64,000 bases of DNA from positions 2,790,001 to 2,854,000 of the forward strand of contig NZ_PKQK01000001.1 in the NCBI RefSeq assembly GCF_002968835.1. Direction: 5' to 3'. The translations under genes were made by a program, and so were the position numbers. Below the pieces are notes generated by a model. That model saw nothing but the letters and a program-made list of their open reading frames with translations. It had not been told where the DNA came from and made no database searches. Below, in pieces: positions 17,025-25,636 of the stretch. Each line of letters opens with the position of its first letter. Position 1 is the first letter of the stretch. Source of the DNA: Paenibacillus sp. PCH8. Its GTDB lineage: Bacteria; Bacillota; Bacilli; Paenibacillales; Paenibacillaceae.

Positions 17025-18632
17025 GTGGATTGGCAGACCTTCGATTTGCCCATGGATAATATGCGTTTGTGTTGGATTGGGCTTGAAGTATATACGTTTC
17101 ATTCGGGTATAGAACGCACGATGTTCGCACTCGACAATTATGTCCTATGGGTCATTGATGAGGGAGAAGGCATTGCCGTTATGGACGGACAACGCCTTCC
17201 GATTGTTCCTAGCAGCAGTATTCTGGTTCTTCCCGGAACGATCTTGGAGTGGGAACATCAACCTGGACATATCGTGCATGCACATAAGCTGGAATTTGAT
17301 GCAGACTGGGAAGGAGATCCAGAGGAACATCCATTGGCAATGATCGGGAACCGAGTGGTTTCAATTCAGCCTTTGGCCAATCTGATGGAACTACTAGATC
17401 AAATTGCTGAGCTACTGACGACCGAGATGGGGATGGGCCGTTTTAGGCGAGGGATTTTACTACAGGAAGCGATTTTTCAATTTGCGGTCAATGCCTGTGC
17501 TAATCAGCCGGCGAATACTAAGGAGGCTGTGCTGCGGACCATCACTCATATGGAGGAAAATTACCAGCACAATTGGAAGGTGGGGGAGTTGGCTACTATC
17601 GCCTGCGTTGGCACGAGGCAGTATAGCCATATTTTCAGGCAGGTAACAGGAACAAGCCCAATGGATTATTTGCATCGCGTGCGAGTGGACCATGCCAAAC
17701 GTTTGCTGCGATCATCAAGCCGAGACATGCACTCTATTGCCACACAGGTTGGATTCAAGGACGAGTTTTATTTCAGCCGCAGGTTCAAACAGCAAGAAGG
17801 CGTGTCTCCCAGCGTCTATGTCAAGAAACATGAGCCGCGTGTTATCGGCCTGCTGTTCACCTCCCATTTGCTTGCACTTGGAATGACGCCGATCGGAGCA
17901 CCGGATTATCATTTGTTCCGCAACGAGTACGTTCGCCCATATTTGCCTGAGATGATACCGTTTGTGTGGGAGCCATACGATCTTGAGGCAATTCGCGAAA
18001 TGGAACCTGATCTCATTTTGGGATATGAACATATGACGACTGGGGAATACGAACAATTTTCCACGATTGCCGAAGTAGTACGCATCCCCTGGCAATCTCA
18101 GGACGTATACCAACAGTTAGACAGCGTATCTGCCGTTGTTAACAAACGTAAGAGAAGCAGAGAGTGGATGGAACAACATCAGCTTAAAGTTGCCCAGACA
18201 AAGGAGCACCTCTGTTCCATTATCGGATTGCAAGATAACTATGCGGCACTGATGATCGATGATACAGGTTTTCGCGTGGCAGGAGACAGGAACATGGGGC
18301 ATGTGCTGTACCGCTCCCTTCATTTGAAGCCTCATCCGCTCGTGCAGCAATTCATTAATGACTATAATGGTCATAACGCTTTCTCGGAAAAGCTTCCATT
18401 CGAAGAACTCCGCTATTATGACGCGGATCGATTGTTCATCATGGTTAATGGGCAAAATCCGCGAGCCGAAGCCGCCTTTCGCAAGCTGTGTCGTTCGGAA
18501 GTATGGAGGAGCTTGAATGTTGTTCGTAATAGAAACGTACATAAGGTATCCTACGACAAATGGTGGATGTACACACCGCTGGCGGTTGATGGGCAATTGG
18601 GCGAGATGATCAAGTTAGTGGAGAATGGCTAA
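17025..18632 (+). CDS. AraC-family regulator fused to a siderophore-binding domain (Btr-like)
   Basis: 535 aa from GTG 17025, chosen because AGGTGA lies seven bases upstream; the longer TTG start overlaps the Fur box. N-terminal about 150 residues form an AraC-type cupin (IDEGEGIAVMDGQ, ILVLPGTILEW). About 165-265 hold two helix-turn-helix motifs (WKVGELATIACVGTRQYSHI, MHSIATQVGFKDEFYFSRRF). About 270-535 is a PF01497 binding-protein domain (LLALGMTPIGAPDYH, IREMEPDLILGYE, RVAGDRNMGHV, VSYDKWWMYTPL) similar to that of the lipoprotein next door. The layout equals Bacillus Btr, which senses ferric siderophore in the cytoplasm and activates its uptake genes. Likely target: the gene at 15883 and itself. 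Confidence 0.85.
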   Translation: MDWQTFDLPMDNMRLCWIGLEVYTFHSGIERTMFALDNYVLWVIDEGEGIAVMDGQRLPIVPSSSILVLPGTILEWEHQPGHIVHAHKLEFDADWEGDPEEHPLAMIGNRVVSIQPLANLMELLDQIAELLTTEMGMGRFRRGILLQEAIFQFAVNACANQPANTKEAVLRTITHMEENYQHNWKVGELATIACVGTRQYSHIFRQVTGTSPMDYLHRVRVDHAKRLLRSSSRDMHSIATQVGFKDEFYFSRRFKQQEGVSPSVYVKKHEPRVIGLLFTSHLLALGMTPIGAPDYHLFRNEYVRPYLPEMIPFVWEPYDLEAIREMEPDLILGYEHMTTGEYEQFSTIAEVVRIPWQSQDVYQQLDSVSAVVNKRKRSREWMEQHQLKVAQTKEHLCSIIGLQDNYAALMIDDTGFRVAGDRNMGHVLYRSLHLKPHPLVQQFINDYNGHNAFSEKLPFEELRYYDADRLFIMVNGQNPRAEAAFRKLCRSEVWRSLNVVRNRNVHKVSYDKWWMYTPLAVDGQLGEMIKLVENG

Positions 18633-18640
18633 TCGACTAA

Positions 18641-18799
18641 GGCGTGTCTGAAAACTCCAAAGGAAGCAGATTTTGCTGAATTTTCGTTCCAAGCAAGGAA
18701 GTTTTCCGCAGGCGTGCCGGGGCACGTCAAGGGGAAGTGACGCTGTGTGGGGCGAAAAGGCGGTAAAAGATGCACTTCAGCGAGTTTTGAGACACGTCC
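18641..18799. repeat. MITE-like intergenic element with terminal inverted repeats
   Basis: About 159 bp bounded by GGCGTGTCTGAAAACTC (18641-18657) and its near-perfect inverse GAGTTTTGAGACACGTCC (18782-18799). The interior is GC-rich and has no coding capacity. I believe similar segments recur in Paenibacillus genomes, but that is memory, not a search. Confidence 0.55.
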
Positions 18800-18850
18800 T
18801 AATATATGAACACAACGGATAAAACACATCAGAGCTGTCCCCCGGTTCCT

Positions 18851-19204
18851 TTATAGTCTTCCAAAGGCTACAATCAACGTTAGAACTATAAAAAAGATAT
18901 TCACGCCGATTTCCCGGTACTCTTTACGGCTAATATGAAACAGCATACCGAGGAGTGCTACCACTGCCAATGCGATTGCGGTAATCGGCGTAAGCACCGG
19001 AGCTATGTTCAGCGCCCACGGCAAAACAATGCCCAGCGCTCCGAGTAGCTCCGCGATTCCGATCAGAACAACTAGACTTTTCGGCACATCATTGACCCAG
19101 GCCCATGTCTTTGTTGACGACTCGATACGAATGGTTTTCATCCATCCTGAATATACGAAGCCTGCTGCCAATATGATTTGTACGATCCATAACATCACAT
19201 TCAT
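18851..19204 (-). CDS. DoxX-like small membrane protein
   Basis: 117 aa from ATG 19204, preceded by GAGGGG; an upstream in-frame ATG at 19306 would add 34 residues without membrane character and without a ribosome site. Four hydrophobic segments (VMLWIVQIILAAGFVYSGWM, SLVVLIGIAELLGALGIVLP, VLTPITAIALAVVALLGMLF, VNIFFIVLTLIVAFG) and the DoxX-type GIAELLGALGIVLPW motif. Role unknown; the family is often linked to redox or thiol stress. Divergent from the HxlR regulator at 19345, which probably controls it. Confidence 0.75.
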   Translation of the reverse strand: MNVMLWIVQIILAAGFVYSGWMKTIRIESSTKTWAWVNDVPKSLVVLIGIAELLGALGIVLPWALNIAPVLTPITAIALAVVALLGMLFHISRKEYREIGVNIFFIVLTLIVAFGRL

Positions 19205-19344
19205 CTTTTCTTTTCCCCTCACTTGTTCAATTTGGATGTCTGCCTCTATACTAAAGTGAGAGAGCACAATCAGGAAGTAGGCACTTAAACCTAACCAGGT
19301 AACCAAAAGTAAACCTTGGCATGATCAGAGAGCGAGGAATAAGA

Positions 19345-19728
19345 ATGACGGTGTATTGCAAATTCGGAACGGCGCTGGAAATCCTCACGGGCAAATGGAA
19401 ATCATTGATTCTTCTACGACTACTGAGCAACGGTACAATGCGGTTCAGCGAATTACAAAAAGCCATTCCAGATATTTCGAAAAAGATGCTGACCCAGCAG
19501 TTAAAAGAACTGGAGTATCACGATATTGTGCATCGGGAAGTGTATGCGCAAATTCCGCCTAAGGTTGAATACTCGATTACGGAGTACGGACAGCTCATGA
19601 AACCTGTGCTCCAGACAATGAGCGACTGGGGAGCCGGGCATGTGCAGCATATGGGAGAGCTCTACGGCAAAGAAGATGAAATAGGAGAAAACCCATCCAA
19701 ACTTCGGAAAATTGATTCCTTGGGGTGA
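19345..19728 (+). CDS. HxlR-family transcriptional regulator
   Basis: 127 aa from ATG 19345 (GCGAGG ribosome site); the ATG at 19321 has none. Typical HxlR winged helix: CKFGTALEILTGKWKSLIL, MRFSELQKAIPDISKKMLTQ, QLKELEYHDIVHREVY, PPKVEYSITEYGQ. HxlR proteins often respond to reactive aldehydes, quinones or disulfide stress and repress an adjacent enzyme. Candidates here are the divergent DoxX gene and the FAD oxidoreductase 24 bases downstream on the same strand. Confidence 0.85.
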   Translation: MTVYCKFGTALEILTGKWKSLILLRLLSNGTMRFSELQKAIPDISKKMLTQQLKELEYHDIVHREVYAQIPPKVEYSITEYGQLMKPVLQTMSDWGAGHVQHMGELYGKEDEIGENPSKLRKIDSLG

Positions 19729-19752
19729 TAGGGTGACAAAGGAGAGTCAGTT

Positions 19753-20793
19753 TTGGATAAACAAAAAATTGTGATTGTTGGTGCAGGGATTGTTGGGGCG
19801 TGTATGGCCTATCACCTAGCCAAACGAAATCAAGATGTTACCGTTATTGAACGACACCCCGCTGCGGCGCGTGAAGTCACGGAAAAATCATTTGCCTGGA
19901 TACATACGACTCATAGGGTAGCTCCGGAATACTGGCATTTGTATGATGCAGCTGTGGAAGAATATCACACACTTCAGCAAGAGCTGTCCGAACTGGAAAT
20001 TCATTGGCATGGAGCGCTAACTTGGGACACTCCGCCTCTAAGGGAGCAACATCGCTCTCAAAAATTAAACCGGGAGCAGCTTGAGGCATTGGAGCCGAAT
20101 CTGAAGGAATATCCGGATGAAGCGATATTTGTCAGCGAAGAAGGTGCGGTGGACCCTATAGCGGTAACGGAGCTGTTGTTGAGCAAAGCGCAAGCGTACG
20201 GAGCAAGAATTCAGTTCGGCACCAACGTTACAGAGCTGCAGCAAGAGGGTTCCAGCCTGGTTGGCGTTCATACGTCCAAGGGTTTTGTGGAGTCGGATAT
20301 CGTGGTATTGGCCACAGGTACAGGTACCCCCGAACTTTGTAACCCGTTAGGTTGTCACGTGCCGGTAACGTCGTCACCTTCGATTCTGATTCGGATGAAA
20401 ACTGCAAATAAACTGATACACACATTAATCTCCAATGCGCAATTTGAAGCGCGTCAACTGACGGATTATACGCTGCTGGCTGCGGAAGATTATATCGACG
20501 AGTCGGAGGAAAACGGTCCAGAGGCGGTCGGTAAGCGAGCGTTCGATACATTGCGTCGCAGTTTGAAGTACGGAAATCAACTGGAACTGGAAAGCATACA
20601 GGTCGGATGGAGACCCATGCCTGAAGACGGCTATCCGATCGTAGGCTTCCAAGATCACATACAGGGACTTTATCTGACGGTAATGCATTCTGCAATTACG
20701 CTGGCGCCGCTGATTGCGCATCTGTCTGCAAGTGAAATCATTGATGGGGAATCAAGAAATGAATTAGACCCTTGTCGACTCTCCCGGTTTTAG
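19753..20793 (+). CDS. FAD-dependent oxidoreductase (DAO family)
   Basis: 346 aa from TTG 19753 with AAAGGAGAG eight bases before. N-terminal dinucleotide-binding motif GAGIVGACMAYHLA followed by VTVIERHP marks a D-amino-acid oxidase/glycine oxidase-type flavoprotein; the C-terminal RPMPEDGYPIVGF motif is the second FAD-contact region of this family. It would oxidise an amine or amino acid with transfer to oxygen or another acceptor; substrate unknown. Co-directional with, and 24 bases from, the HxlR gene, so probably one transcript ending at the terminator at 20816. Confidence 0.8.
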   Translation: MDKQKIVIVGAGIVGACMAYHLAKRNQDVTVIERHPAAAREVTEKSFAWIHTTHRVAPEYWHLYDAAVEEYHTLQQELSELEIHWHGALTWDTPPLREQHRSQKLNREQLEALEPNLKEYPDEAIFVSEEGAVDPIAVTELLLSKAQAYGARIQFGTNVTELQQEGSSLVGVHTSKGFVESDIVVLATGTGTPELCNPLGCHVPVTSSPSILIRMKTANKLIHTLISNAQFEARQLTDYTLLAAEDYIDESEENGPEAVGKRAFDTLRRSLKYGNQLELESIQVGWRPMPEDGYPIVGFQDHIQGLYLTVMHSAITLAPLIAHLSASEIIDGESRNELDPCRLSRF

Positions 20794-20815
20794 GACTACT
20801 CCACAACGAAAAAGT

Positions 20816-20854
20816 ACACCAAGATAAGAGGAATCTAGCTTGTCTTGGTGTTTT
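20816..20854 (+). terminator. Terminator after the FAD oxidoreductase
   Basis: ACACCAAGATA pairs with TGTCTTGGTGT, followed by TTTTATTT. Confidence 0.8.
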
Positions 20855-20920
20855 ATTTATCGCTATTTGACCCGTATATTTGATTGAAAAGCACTTCATT
20901 CGGAAAGGAGACTTCATTCT

Positions 20921-21508
20921 ATGAACTATTTTTTTTTGGAATCTCAATATCCACGTAGAGGGTTTATTAGTGGAGGAACTACCTTCACTCCCCAATTAGA
21001 TATGAATTATTTGGCGATAGAGAATCCGTTGCCAGAGGGGACAACGGCAGAGGTTGAGTTACTGTCTACGGTGCGCAACCTGAAAGTAGATTATTTTGAG
21101 ACGATCACAGGAACGAGACTCGTATCAGATCGTTTTAAAACGCTGTTGGAGGAAGCTAAAACAAATGCCCAGTTTATTCCGACAACTGTGTGTTACCACG
21201 ACGGTCGTTCGGTTGAAAAAACCTATTGGCTTGCACATCAGCTTGATCGTTTGGATGTTTTTGATTATGAACGTTCGGAATATGGGCGCAAAGCGGTCAT
21301 TGCTGTATCTGTACAACAGCCTCCACGTAAGAACGTCAAAGTTGTATCTCGAATCTGCCTTCATGAAGAGCGAATTGGAGAGCACGAATTTTTTATGCTG
21401 TATTATATAAATATCTTCAAACCCATTGTTTCAAAAGATTTTTACGAAGTATGCCGAAAACATAGGCTGAATCTGAACGTTACAGAAGTTGGGAATTTAA
21501 GCATCTAA
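20921..21508 (+). CDS. Imm11/DUF1629-like protein
   Basis: 195-aa cytoplasmic protein without signal or membrane segments. Features such as PLPEGTTAEVELLSTVRNLK and the late block EHEFFMLYYINIFKPIVSK-DFYE resemble the Imm11 (DUF1629) immunity family of polymorphic toxin systems; recognition is tentative. No toxin gene is adjacent: upstream is a terminated flavoprotein gene and downstream a convergent rhodanese fragment. It may therefore be an orphan immunity gene, or simply a DUF1629 protein of another role. Ribosome site GGAAAGGAG before ATG 20921. Confidence 0.5.
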   Translation: MNYFFLESQYPRRGFISGGTTFTPQLDMNYLAIENPLPEGTTAEVELLSTVRNLKVDYFETITGTRLVSDRFKTLLEEAKTNAQFIPTTVCYHDGRSVEKTYWLAHQLDRLDVFDYERSEYGRKAVIAVSVQQPPRKNVKVVSRICLHEERIGEHEFFMLYYINIFKPIVSKDFYEVCRKHRLNLNVTEVGNLSI

Positions 21509-21534
21509 AATTCTACATGGATATAATGAAATTA

Positions 21535-21567
21535 CAAAGAAACCCGCGTTTGGCGTGGGCTCTTTGT
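21535..21567. terminator. Bidirectional terminator between convergent genes
   Basis: AAAGA-ACCCGCG pairs with GCGTGGG-TCTTT around TTTG. It lies three bases beyond the stop of the minus-strand rhodanese copy and 27 bases after the stop of the Imm11-like gene. Confidence 0.65.
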
Positions 21568-21569
21568 CT

Positions 21570-22229
21570 TTATTTTTCCCCCGCCGCCACCGGATTCTCT
21601 TCATAACTAATCCAGTCACTCCAGCTCCCGGAATACAACTTCACATTCGAGTATCCCGCTTCTTCCAGCGCAATCACGTTCGGGCAGGCTGACACGCCGG
21701 AGCCGCAGTAAACGATAATCGCACCATCCTTGTCTAGCTTATTGAAACGTTCTTCTAATGCGCCAGTCCAACGTCCCTCTGCACCCAACACATCTTTCCA
21801 AAAATAGTTCAACGCCCCTGGAATATGTCCAGCCTTGGCATCAATCGGTTCCTCCAGACCGGCGAAGCGGCGAGCATCGCGAGAATCGATGAGCACAGAA
21901 GAAGCATCAGCCGAGGCTTGTTGTACATCCTCCAAACTTGCCAGCATCTGAGGTTGAACGTTTACCTCAAAGGAAGACGGAATCTGAACCGGCACATCCG
22001 TAGTCACCGGGAACTTGGCATTTTGCCAAGCGGAGAAACCTTCGTCCATGACATATACCTGCTCATGTCCCATGTAGCGAAGCAGCCACCATAGCCGAGA
22101 TGCATTCATCCCGCCTTGGTCATCGTAGGCAATAATGCGTGCATTGGAGCCAATCCCTGCTTTGGAGAGGCGACTTGCGAGTTCAGCCGGATCAGGAAGT
22201 GGGTGACGTCCTCCGTGCGCAAATCCCAT
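21570..22229 (-). pseudogene. N-terminally truncated rhodanese (sulfurtransferase) duplicate
   Basis: Near copy of the full-length rhodanese at 23549-24385, but similarity begins only at AHGGRHPLPDP, so the first about 60 residues are lost and replaced by unrelated sequence around 22225. The remaining 216 residues keep most of the first rhodanese domain and the second with its active-site loop YCGSGVSACPN. Compared with the full copy it also lacks two residues near GRWTG-ALEERF. It has no credible ribosome site at its ATG, so it is probably a dead copy. Immediately beyond the breakpoint lies a GH43 fragment. Confidence 0.75.
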
Positions 22230-22235
22230 GGGTTA

Positions 22236-22352
22236 CAAGTACCCTTCCCAGCGGTCAGACGAAGGGGTCATGGAGGAATCCACCATCAGAACACCGATGC
22301 CTGCACCAAAGTTGGCCATATAAAGGAAAAACTTTTCTCTGCCAGCAATCAT
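22236..22352 (-). pseudogene. GH43 (xynD-like) gene fragment
   Basis: Minus-strand translation gives AGREKFFLYMANFGAGIGVL then MVDSSM, aligning with AGKEKFFLYFANSGAGIGVL then TADSPI of the xynD product at 1.2-3.1 kb. Only about 35 codons remain, without catalytic residues. It is sandwiched between the truncated rhodanese and DUF5050-like copy 2, and looks like a leftover of a rearrangement. Confidence 0.7.
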
Positions 22353-22464
22353 TTTATATTGAATTTTGAAAGTGAAATCGGAATCGAGAGAGAATGATTG
22401 TGTTATATGTAAATACAATTTACAATAATGACTGTAGAAAAATACATATTTTAGGGAGAGTTAG

Positions 22465-23439
22465 ATGAAAAAAAAGTATATAATAGCGTTGTTAATTGTG
22501 ATTATGTTGTTTGGAGTAGTACCCGCATATGGGGCGGGAGCTCCTGGAGATTCTCTAGTTTGGGATAGTGATAATGAGTTTAAAAGATTCTTTGGAATTA
22601 ACGTTACGACATTCACAGATAACCAAAGCACAACAAAGACGATTTATCCTAAGCATGTTCGAGATTCAAAAACGGTTGGAGAGTGGATATATTTCTTGGT
22701 AGCGGATGGGACAGATGAGTGGTTTTATCAGATCGCTAAAATTAAAAAAGATGGTTCAGCATTTACTTATATAAGCCAGGATGCAGATTTTTCAAGTATT
22801 GAAGTTGTAGGAGATACGATTTACTTTTTGAAAAGGAGAAAAGGCGAGGATTTACAAACTCCTTTGTCTTTTGGCTCAATGAGAACAGATGGCACGAAGG
22901 AAAAGATTGTTATGTCTAAACCTCCTTTTAACGATATTGGAATTAATAAATTTATCAGGATTAATAAAGGGTATATATACTATAAAGACTATGGTAATGG
23001 CAAATTGTATCGTATGAAGAAAGATGGTACAGGAGCTAAGGTAATATCCTCAAAAGGTGTGTCGACATACGAATTTTATGGCGATGTTTTGTTTTTTTCG
23101 GAGGTGGTGGAAGGACGCTATAATGACAGTTATATAGGTGTCCTTGCAGATCTGAATGGAACTAGAAAAAAAACATTTGTCTCGAAAGAGGATAGTCTTT
23201 ACCCTATGGCATATGTCGATAATAAGTTCTATTATACAACTGATAAGCCCCAAGATAACTTAGGCAATTTTAAGAGTGATATGCATGTTTATAATGGCTA
23301 TACAGGTAAAAAGAACAAGTTGCTTTCTTTGGATACTAATGATCGGTTTTTGGGAAAAGTAGAGGGTGGTTTTGCATTTCTGTCTTTTAAGAAAGAAACC
23401 GTGTATAAGGTTGGATTTGATGGGAAAGTGAAAAAATAA
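22465..23439 (+). CDS. Secreted DUF5050-like beta-propeller protein, copy 2
   Basis: 324 aa, paralogue of the protein at 14698-15636, with about the same signal peptide (IIALLIVIMLFGVVPAYG AG) and the same blade motifs (GEWIYFLVAD, GDTIYFLKR, KGYIYYKD, DVLFFSEV, NKFYYTT) and triplets KKDGSAFTY, RTDGTKEKI, KKDGTGAKV. Upstream AAAATACATATTTTAGGGAG is shared with copy 1. Function unknown. It stands between two directly repeated rhodanese copies, so homologous recombination between them could delete it. Confidence 0.75.
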   Translation: MKKKYIIALLIVIMLFGVVPAYGAGAPGDSLVWDSDNEFKRFFGINVTTFTDNQSTTKTIYPKHVRDSKTVGEWIYFLVADGTDEWFYQIAKIKKDGSAFTYISQDADFSSIEVVGDTIYFLKRRKGEDLQTPLSFGSMRTDGTKEKIVMSKPPFNDIGINKFIRINKGYIYYKDYGNGKLYRMKKDGTGAKVISSKGVSTYEFYGDVLFFSEVVEGRYNDSYIGVLADLNGTRKKTFVSKEDSLYPMAYVDNKFYYTTDKPQDNLGNFKSDMHVYNGYTGKKNKLLSLDTNDRFLGKVEGGFAFLSFKKETVYKVGFDGKVKK

Positions 23440-23502
23440 TAATTAGCCCTGATCCATGAAAAAACAGATAGACTATTGAAGAAGAGATTTTAGACACTAG
23501 TG

Positions 23503-23530
23503 AAAGCCCACGGTGAGCGTGGGCTTTTTG
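23503..23530. terminator. Terminator between DUF5050-like copy 2 and rhodanese
   Basis: AAAGCCCACG pairs with CGTGGGCTTT around a short loop and ends in TTTTT. Confidence 0.8.
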
Positions 23531-23548
23531 TACTTTCCTACACTTATT

Positions 23549-24385
23549 TTATTTTTCCCCTGTAGCCACCGGATTCTCCTCATAACTGATCCAATCGCTC
23601 CAGCTCCCGGAATACAACTTCACATTCGTATATCCCGCTTCTTCCAGCGCAACCACATTCGGGCAGGCTGATACGCCGGAGCCACAATACACGATGATCG
23701 CGCCATCCTTGTCCAGCTTACTGAAACGTTCTTCTAACACCTCAGTACCTGTCCAACGTCCATCCCAATCCAACACATCTTTCCAAAAATAATTCACCGC
23801 ACCCGGAATATGTCCGGCCTTCGCATCAATCGGTTCCTCCAGACCGGCGAAGCGTCGAGCATCGCGAGAATCGATCAACACAGCGCTGCCAGTTACCGAG
23901 GCTTGTTGCACATCTTGCACACTTGCCAGCATCTGCGGCTGTACGTTCACTTCAAAGGAAGACGGGATCTGCACGGGCACATCCGTGGTCACCGGGAACT
24001 TGGCATTTTGCCAAGCGGAGAAGCCTTCGTCCATGATATACACCTGCTCATGACCGATGTAGCGAAGCAACCACCACAATCGTGAGGCATTCATGCCGCC
24101 TTGATCATCGTAGGCAATAATGCGTGCATTGGAGCCAATTCCTGCTTTGGAGAGGCGACTTGCGAGCACAGCTGGATCAGGAAGCGGGTGACGTCCTCCG
24201 TGCGCAGATACAGGAGAGGACAGATCTTTTTCCAAATCCAGATAGACTGCCCCTGGAATATGTCCAGCTTCATATGCTTGTCGTCCAGCATCCGGTTGAC
24301 CGAGCAGGAATCGACAATCTGCAATGACGACATCCGGTTCATACATTCTGGCAAGCAGCCAGCGCATGGATACAATATTTTTCAT
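23549..24385 (-). CDS. Rhodanese-type sulfurtransferase (thiosulfate/3-mercaptopyruvate)
   Basis: 278-aa cytoplasmic protein with two rhodanese domains. The N-terminal, inactive one (about 1-140) carries VVIADCRFLLG, AYEAGHIPGAVYLDL and IIAYDDQGG; the C-terminal one (about 155-278) has VLIDSRDARRF, KAGHIPGAVNYF and the persulfide-forming Cys in YCGSGVSACPN. The loop CGSGVSA resembles mercaptopyruvate sulfurtransferases of the SseA class. It transfers sulfane sulfur to thiols or cyanide. It lies 63 bases downstream of the EamA transporter on the same strand, possibly one transcript. A truncated duplicate is at 21570-22229. Confidence 0.85.
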   Translation of the reverse strand: MKNIVSMRWLLARMYEPDVVIADCRFLLGQPDAGRQAYEAGHIPGAVYLDLEKDLSSPVSAHGGRHPLPDPAVLASRLSKAGIGSNARIIAYDDQGGMNASRLWWLLRYIGHEQVYIMDEGFSAWQNAKFPVTTDVPVQIPSSFEVNVQPQMLASVQDVQQASVTGSAVLIDSRDARRFAGLEEPIDAKAGHIPGAVNYFWKDVLDWDGRWTGTEVLEERFSKLDKDGAIIVYCGSGVSACPNVVALEEAGYTNVKLYSGSWSDWISYEENPVATGEK

Positions 24386-24448
24386 GGAAATACACCGCCT
24401 TATGAGAGTGGTAGAGTCGTTTATAACTATGCATTACGAAAAAATACG

Positions 24449-25393
24449 TTATACCGTTGTAGGTTCAATAGGCCCTTCACCAGCGATAGGAGCGTCGTCG
24501 GGAATCGGCTGAGGTTTGGTTTTGCCATATCGAATGAAGACCCATACTCCGAATATAATGACGACCCCGGCAGACATCTGTATTGCACTGAGGGATTCGC
24601 CGAGCAACATCCAGGCCAGTAATGAAGAGAATACGGGTTCCCCAAGTACGCCCATGGATACCGTCGTGGCATTCATATATTGAAGCAGCCAGTTGAAGAG
24701 ATAGTGTCCGAAGATCGTGGGCACAATGGCGAGCAGCAGGAAGATTCCCCACTCCGATGCAGCGTAACCCCCGAACGAATGGCCCATGATCAGATTATAT
24801 ACCGCCAGCGTACAAGCAGCGACAAAGAATACCCAGAAGTTGTACGAAAATGCACTAAGTCCCGCACGCAAAAATTGACCCAGCAGCATATGAACGGCGA
24901 CGGCGATTGTTCCAAGCAAAGACAGGACATCACCTTGCAGTGCAGTACCTGCTAACTGGAAGTCTCCTGCACCAATGACGATCGAGCCAAGCAGGGCGAT
25001 GCCCATGCCGATGATCATCATGCGGTTAATTTTGGCTTTGAACAGCCATACCGAACCCGCGAGAATCAGTATAGGCTCCAGCGCGAGAATAACCGTGGAA
25101 CTGGCAACACTCGTGAGCCGCAGTGATCCCATCCAGAGCAGGAAATGCAGGGCCAACATTACACCGGAAGCAAGCAGCAGTCCCCACTGTCGAAAGCTCA
25201 ATCGCATCATCTCATGTCTGTACTTCCAGACGAAAGGGAGCATGAGCAGATTGGTCAGAAATAAACGGTACATGGCAATGACCGCAACATCTGCGGTAGA
25301 CCAGCGTACAAAGATCGAGGAGAAAGAAATGGCGATAATGCCGACAAAGAATAGCAGATAGATAGATCTGCCGGCACGATTCGAGCTTGTCAT
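24449..25393 (-). CDS. EamA-family (DMT) transporter
   Basis: 314 aa from ATG 25393, chosen over an upstream start because GAAGGAG precedes it with good spacing. Ten predicted membrane helices in two EamA repeats (for example IYLLFFVGIIAISFSSIFVR and the second-half start GDVLSLLGTIAVAVHMLLGQ), ending with a basic tail. EamA/RhaT proteins export metabolites such as amino acids or move nucleotide sugars; the substrate cannot be inferred. Transcription probably continues into the rhodanese gene. Confidence 0.85.
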   Translation of the reverse strand: MTSSNRAGRSIYLLFFVGIIAISFSSIFVRWSTADVAVIAMYRLFLTNLLMLPFVWKYRHEMMRLSFRQWGLLLASGVMLALHFLLWMGSLRLTSVASSTVILALEPILILAGSVWLFKAKINRMMIIGMGIALLGSIVIGAGDFQLAGTALQGDVLSLLGTIAVAVHMLLGQFLRAGLSAFSYNFWVFFVAACTLAVYNLIMGHSFGGYAASEWGIFLLLAIVPTIFGHYLFNWLLQYMNATTVSMGVLGEPVFSSLLAWMLLGESLSAIQMSAGVVIIFGVWVFIRYGKTKPQPIPDDAPIAGEGPIEPTTV

Positions 25394-25636
25394 GGGTGTA
25401 GCTCCTTCTTGAAGTCTGATGGCGTAAATCACTTCATTATACAGGAGAAGATACCTGCAGGAAAGATCATTAAGAGATGAATATACGGATAGAGTGAGAA
25501 GAGATAAGCAGATTGTAACCGGGCTTGTAACTATTCTGTCATTCTCCCAAACGATTTTTCTATTAATCTTTTATATAGAGACATGAAACGAGATAATATA
25601 CCAAAAATCGGGAAAAAATGAAAGTAAGGAAGTGGC

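Noticed and set aside
16995-17025. TTG 16995 as start of the AraC-type regulator
   Set aside because: It lies in the Fur box; GTG 17025 has the ribosome site.
17715-18596. Minus-strand frames opposite the AraC-type regulator
   Set aside because: Shadows of a conserved plus-strand gene.
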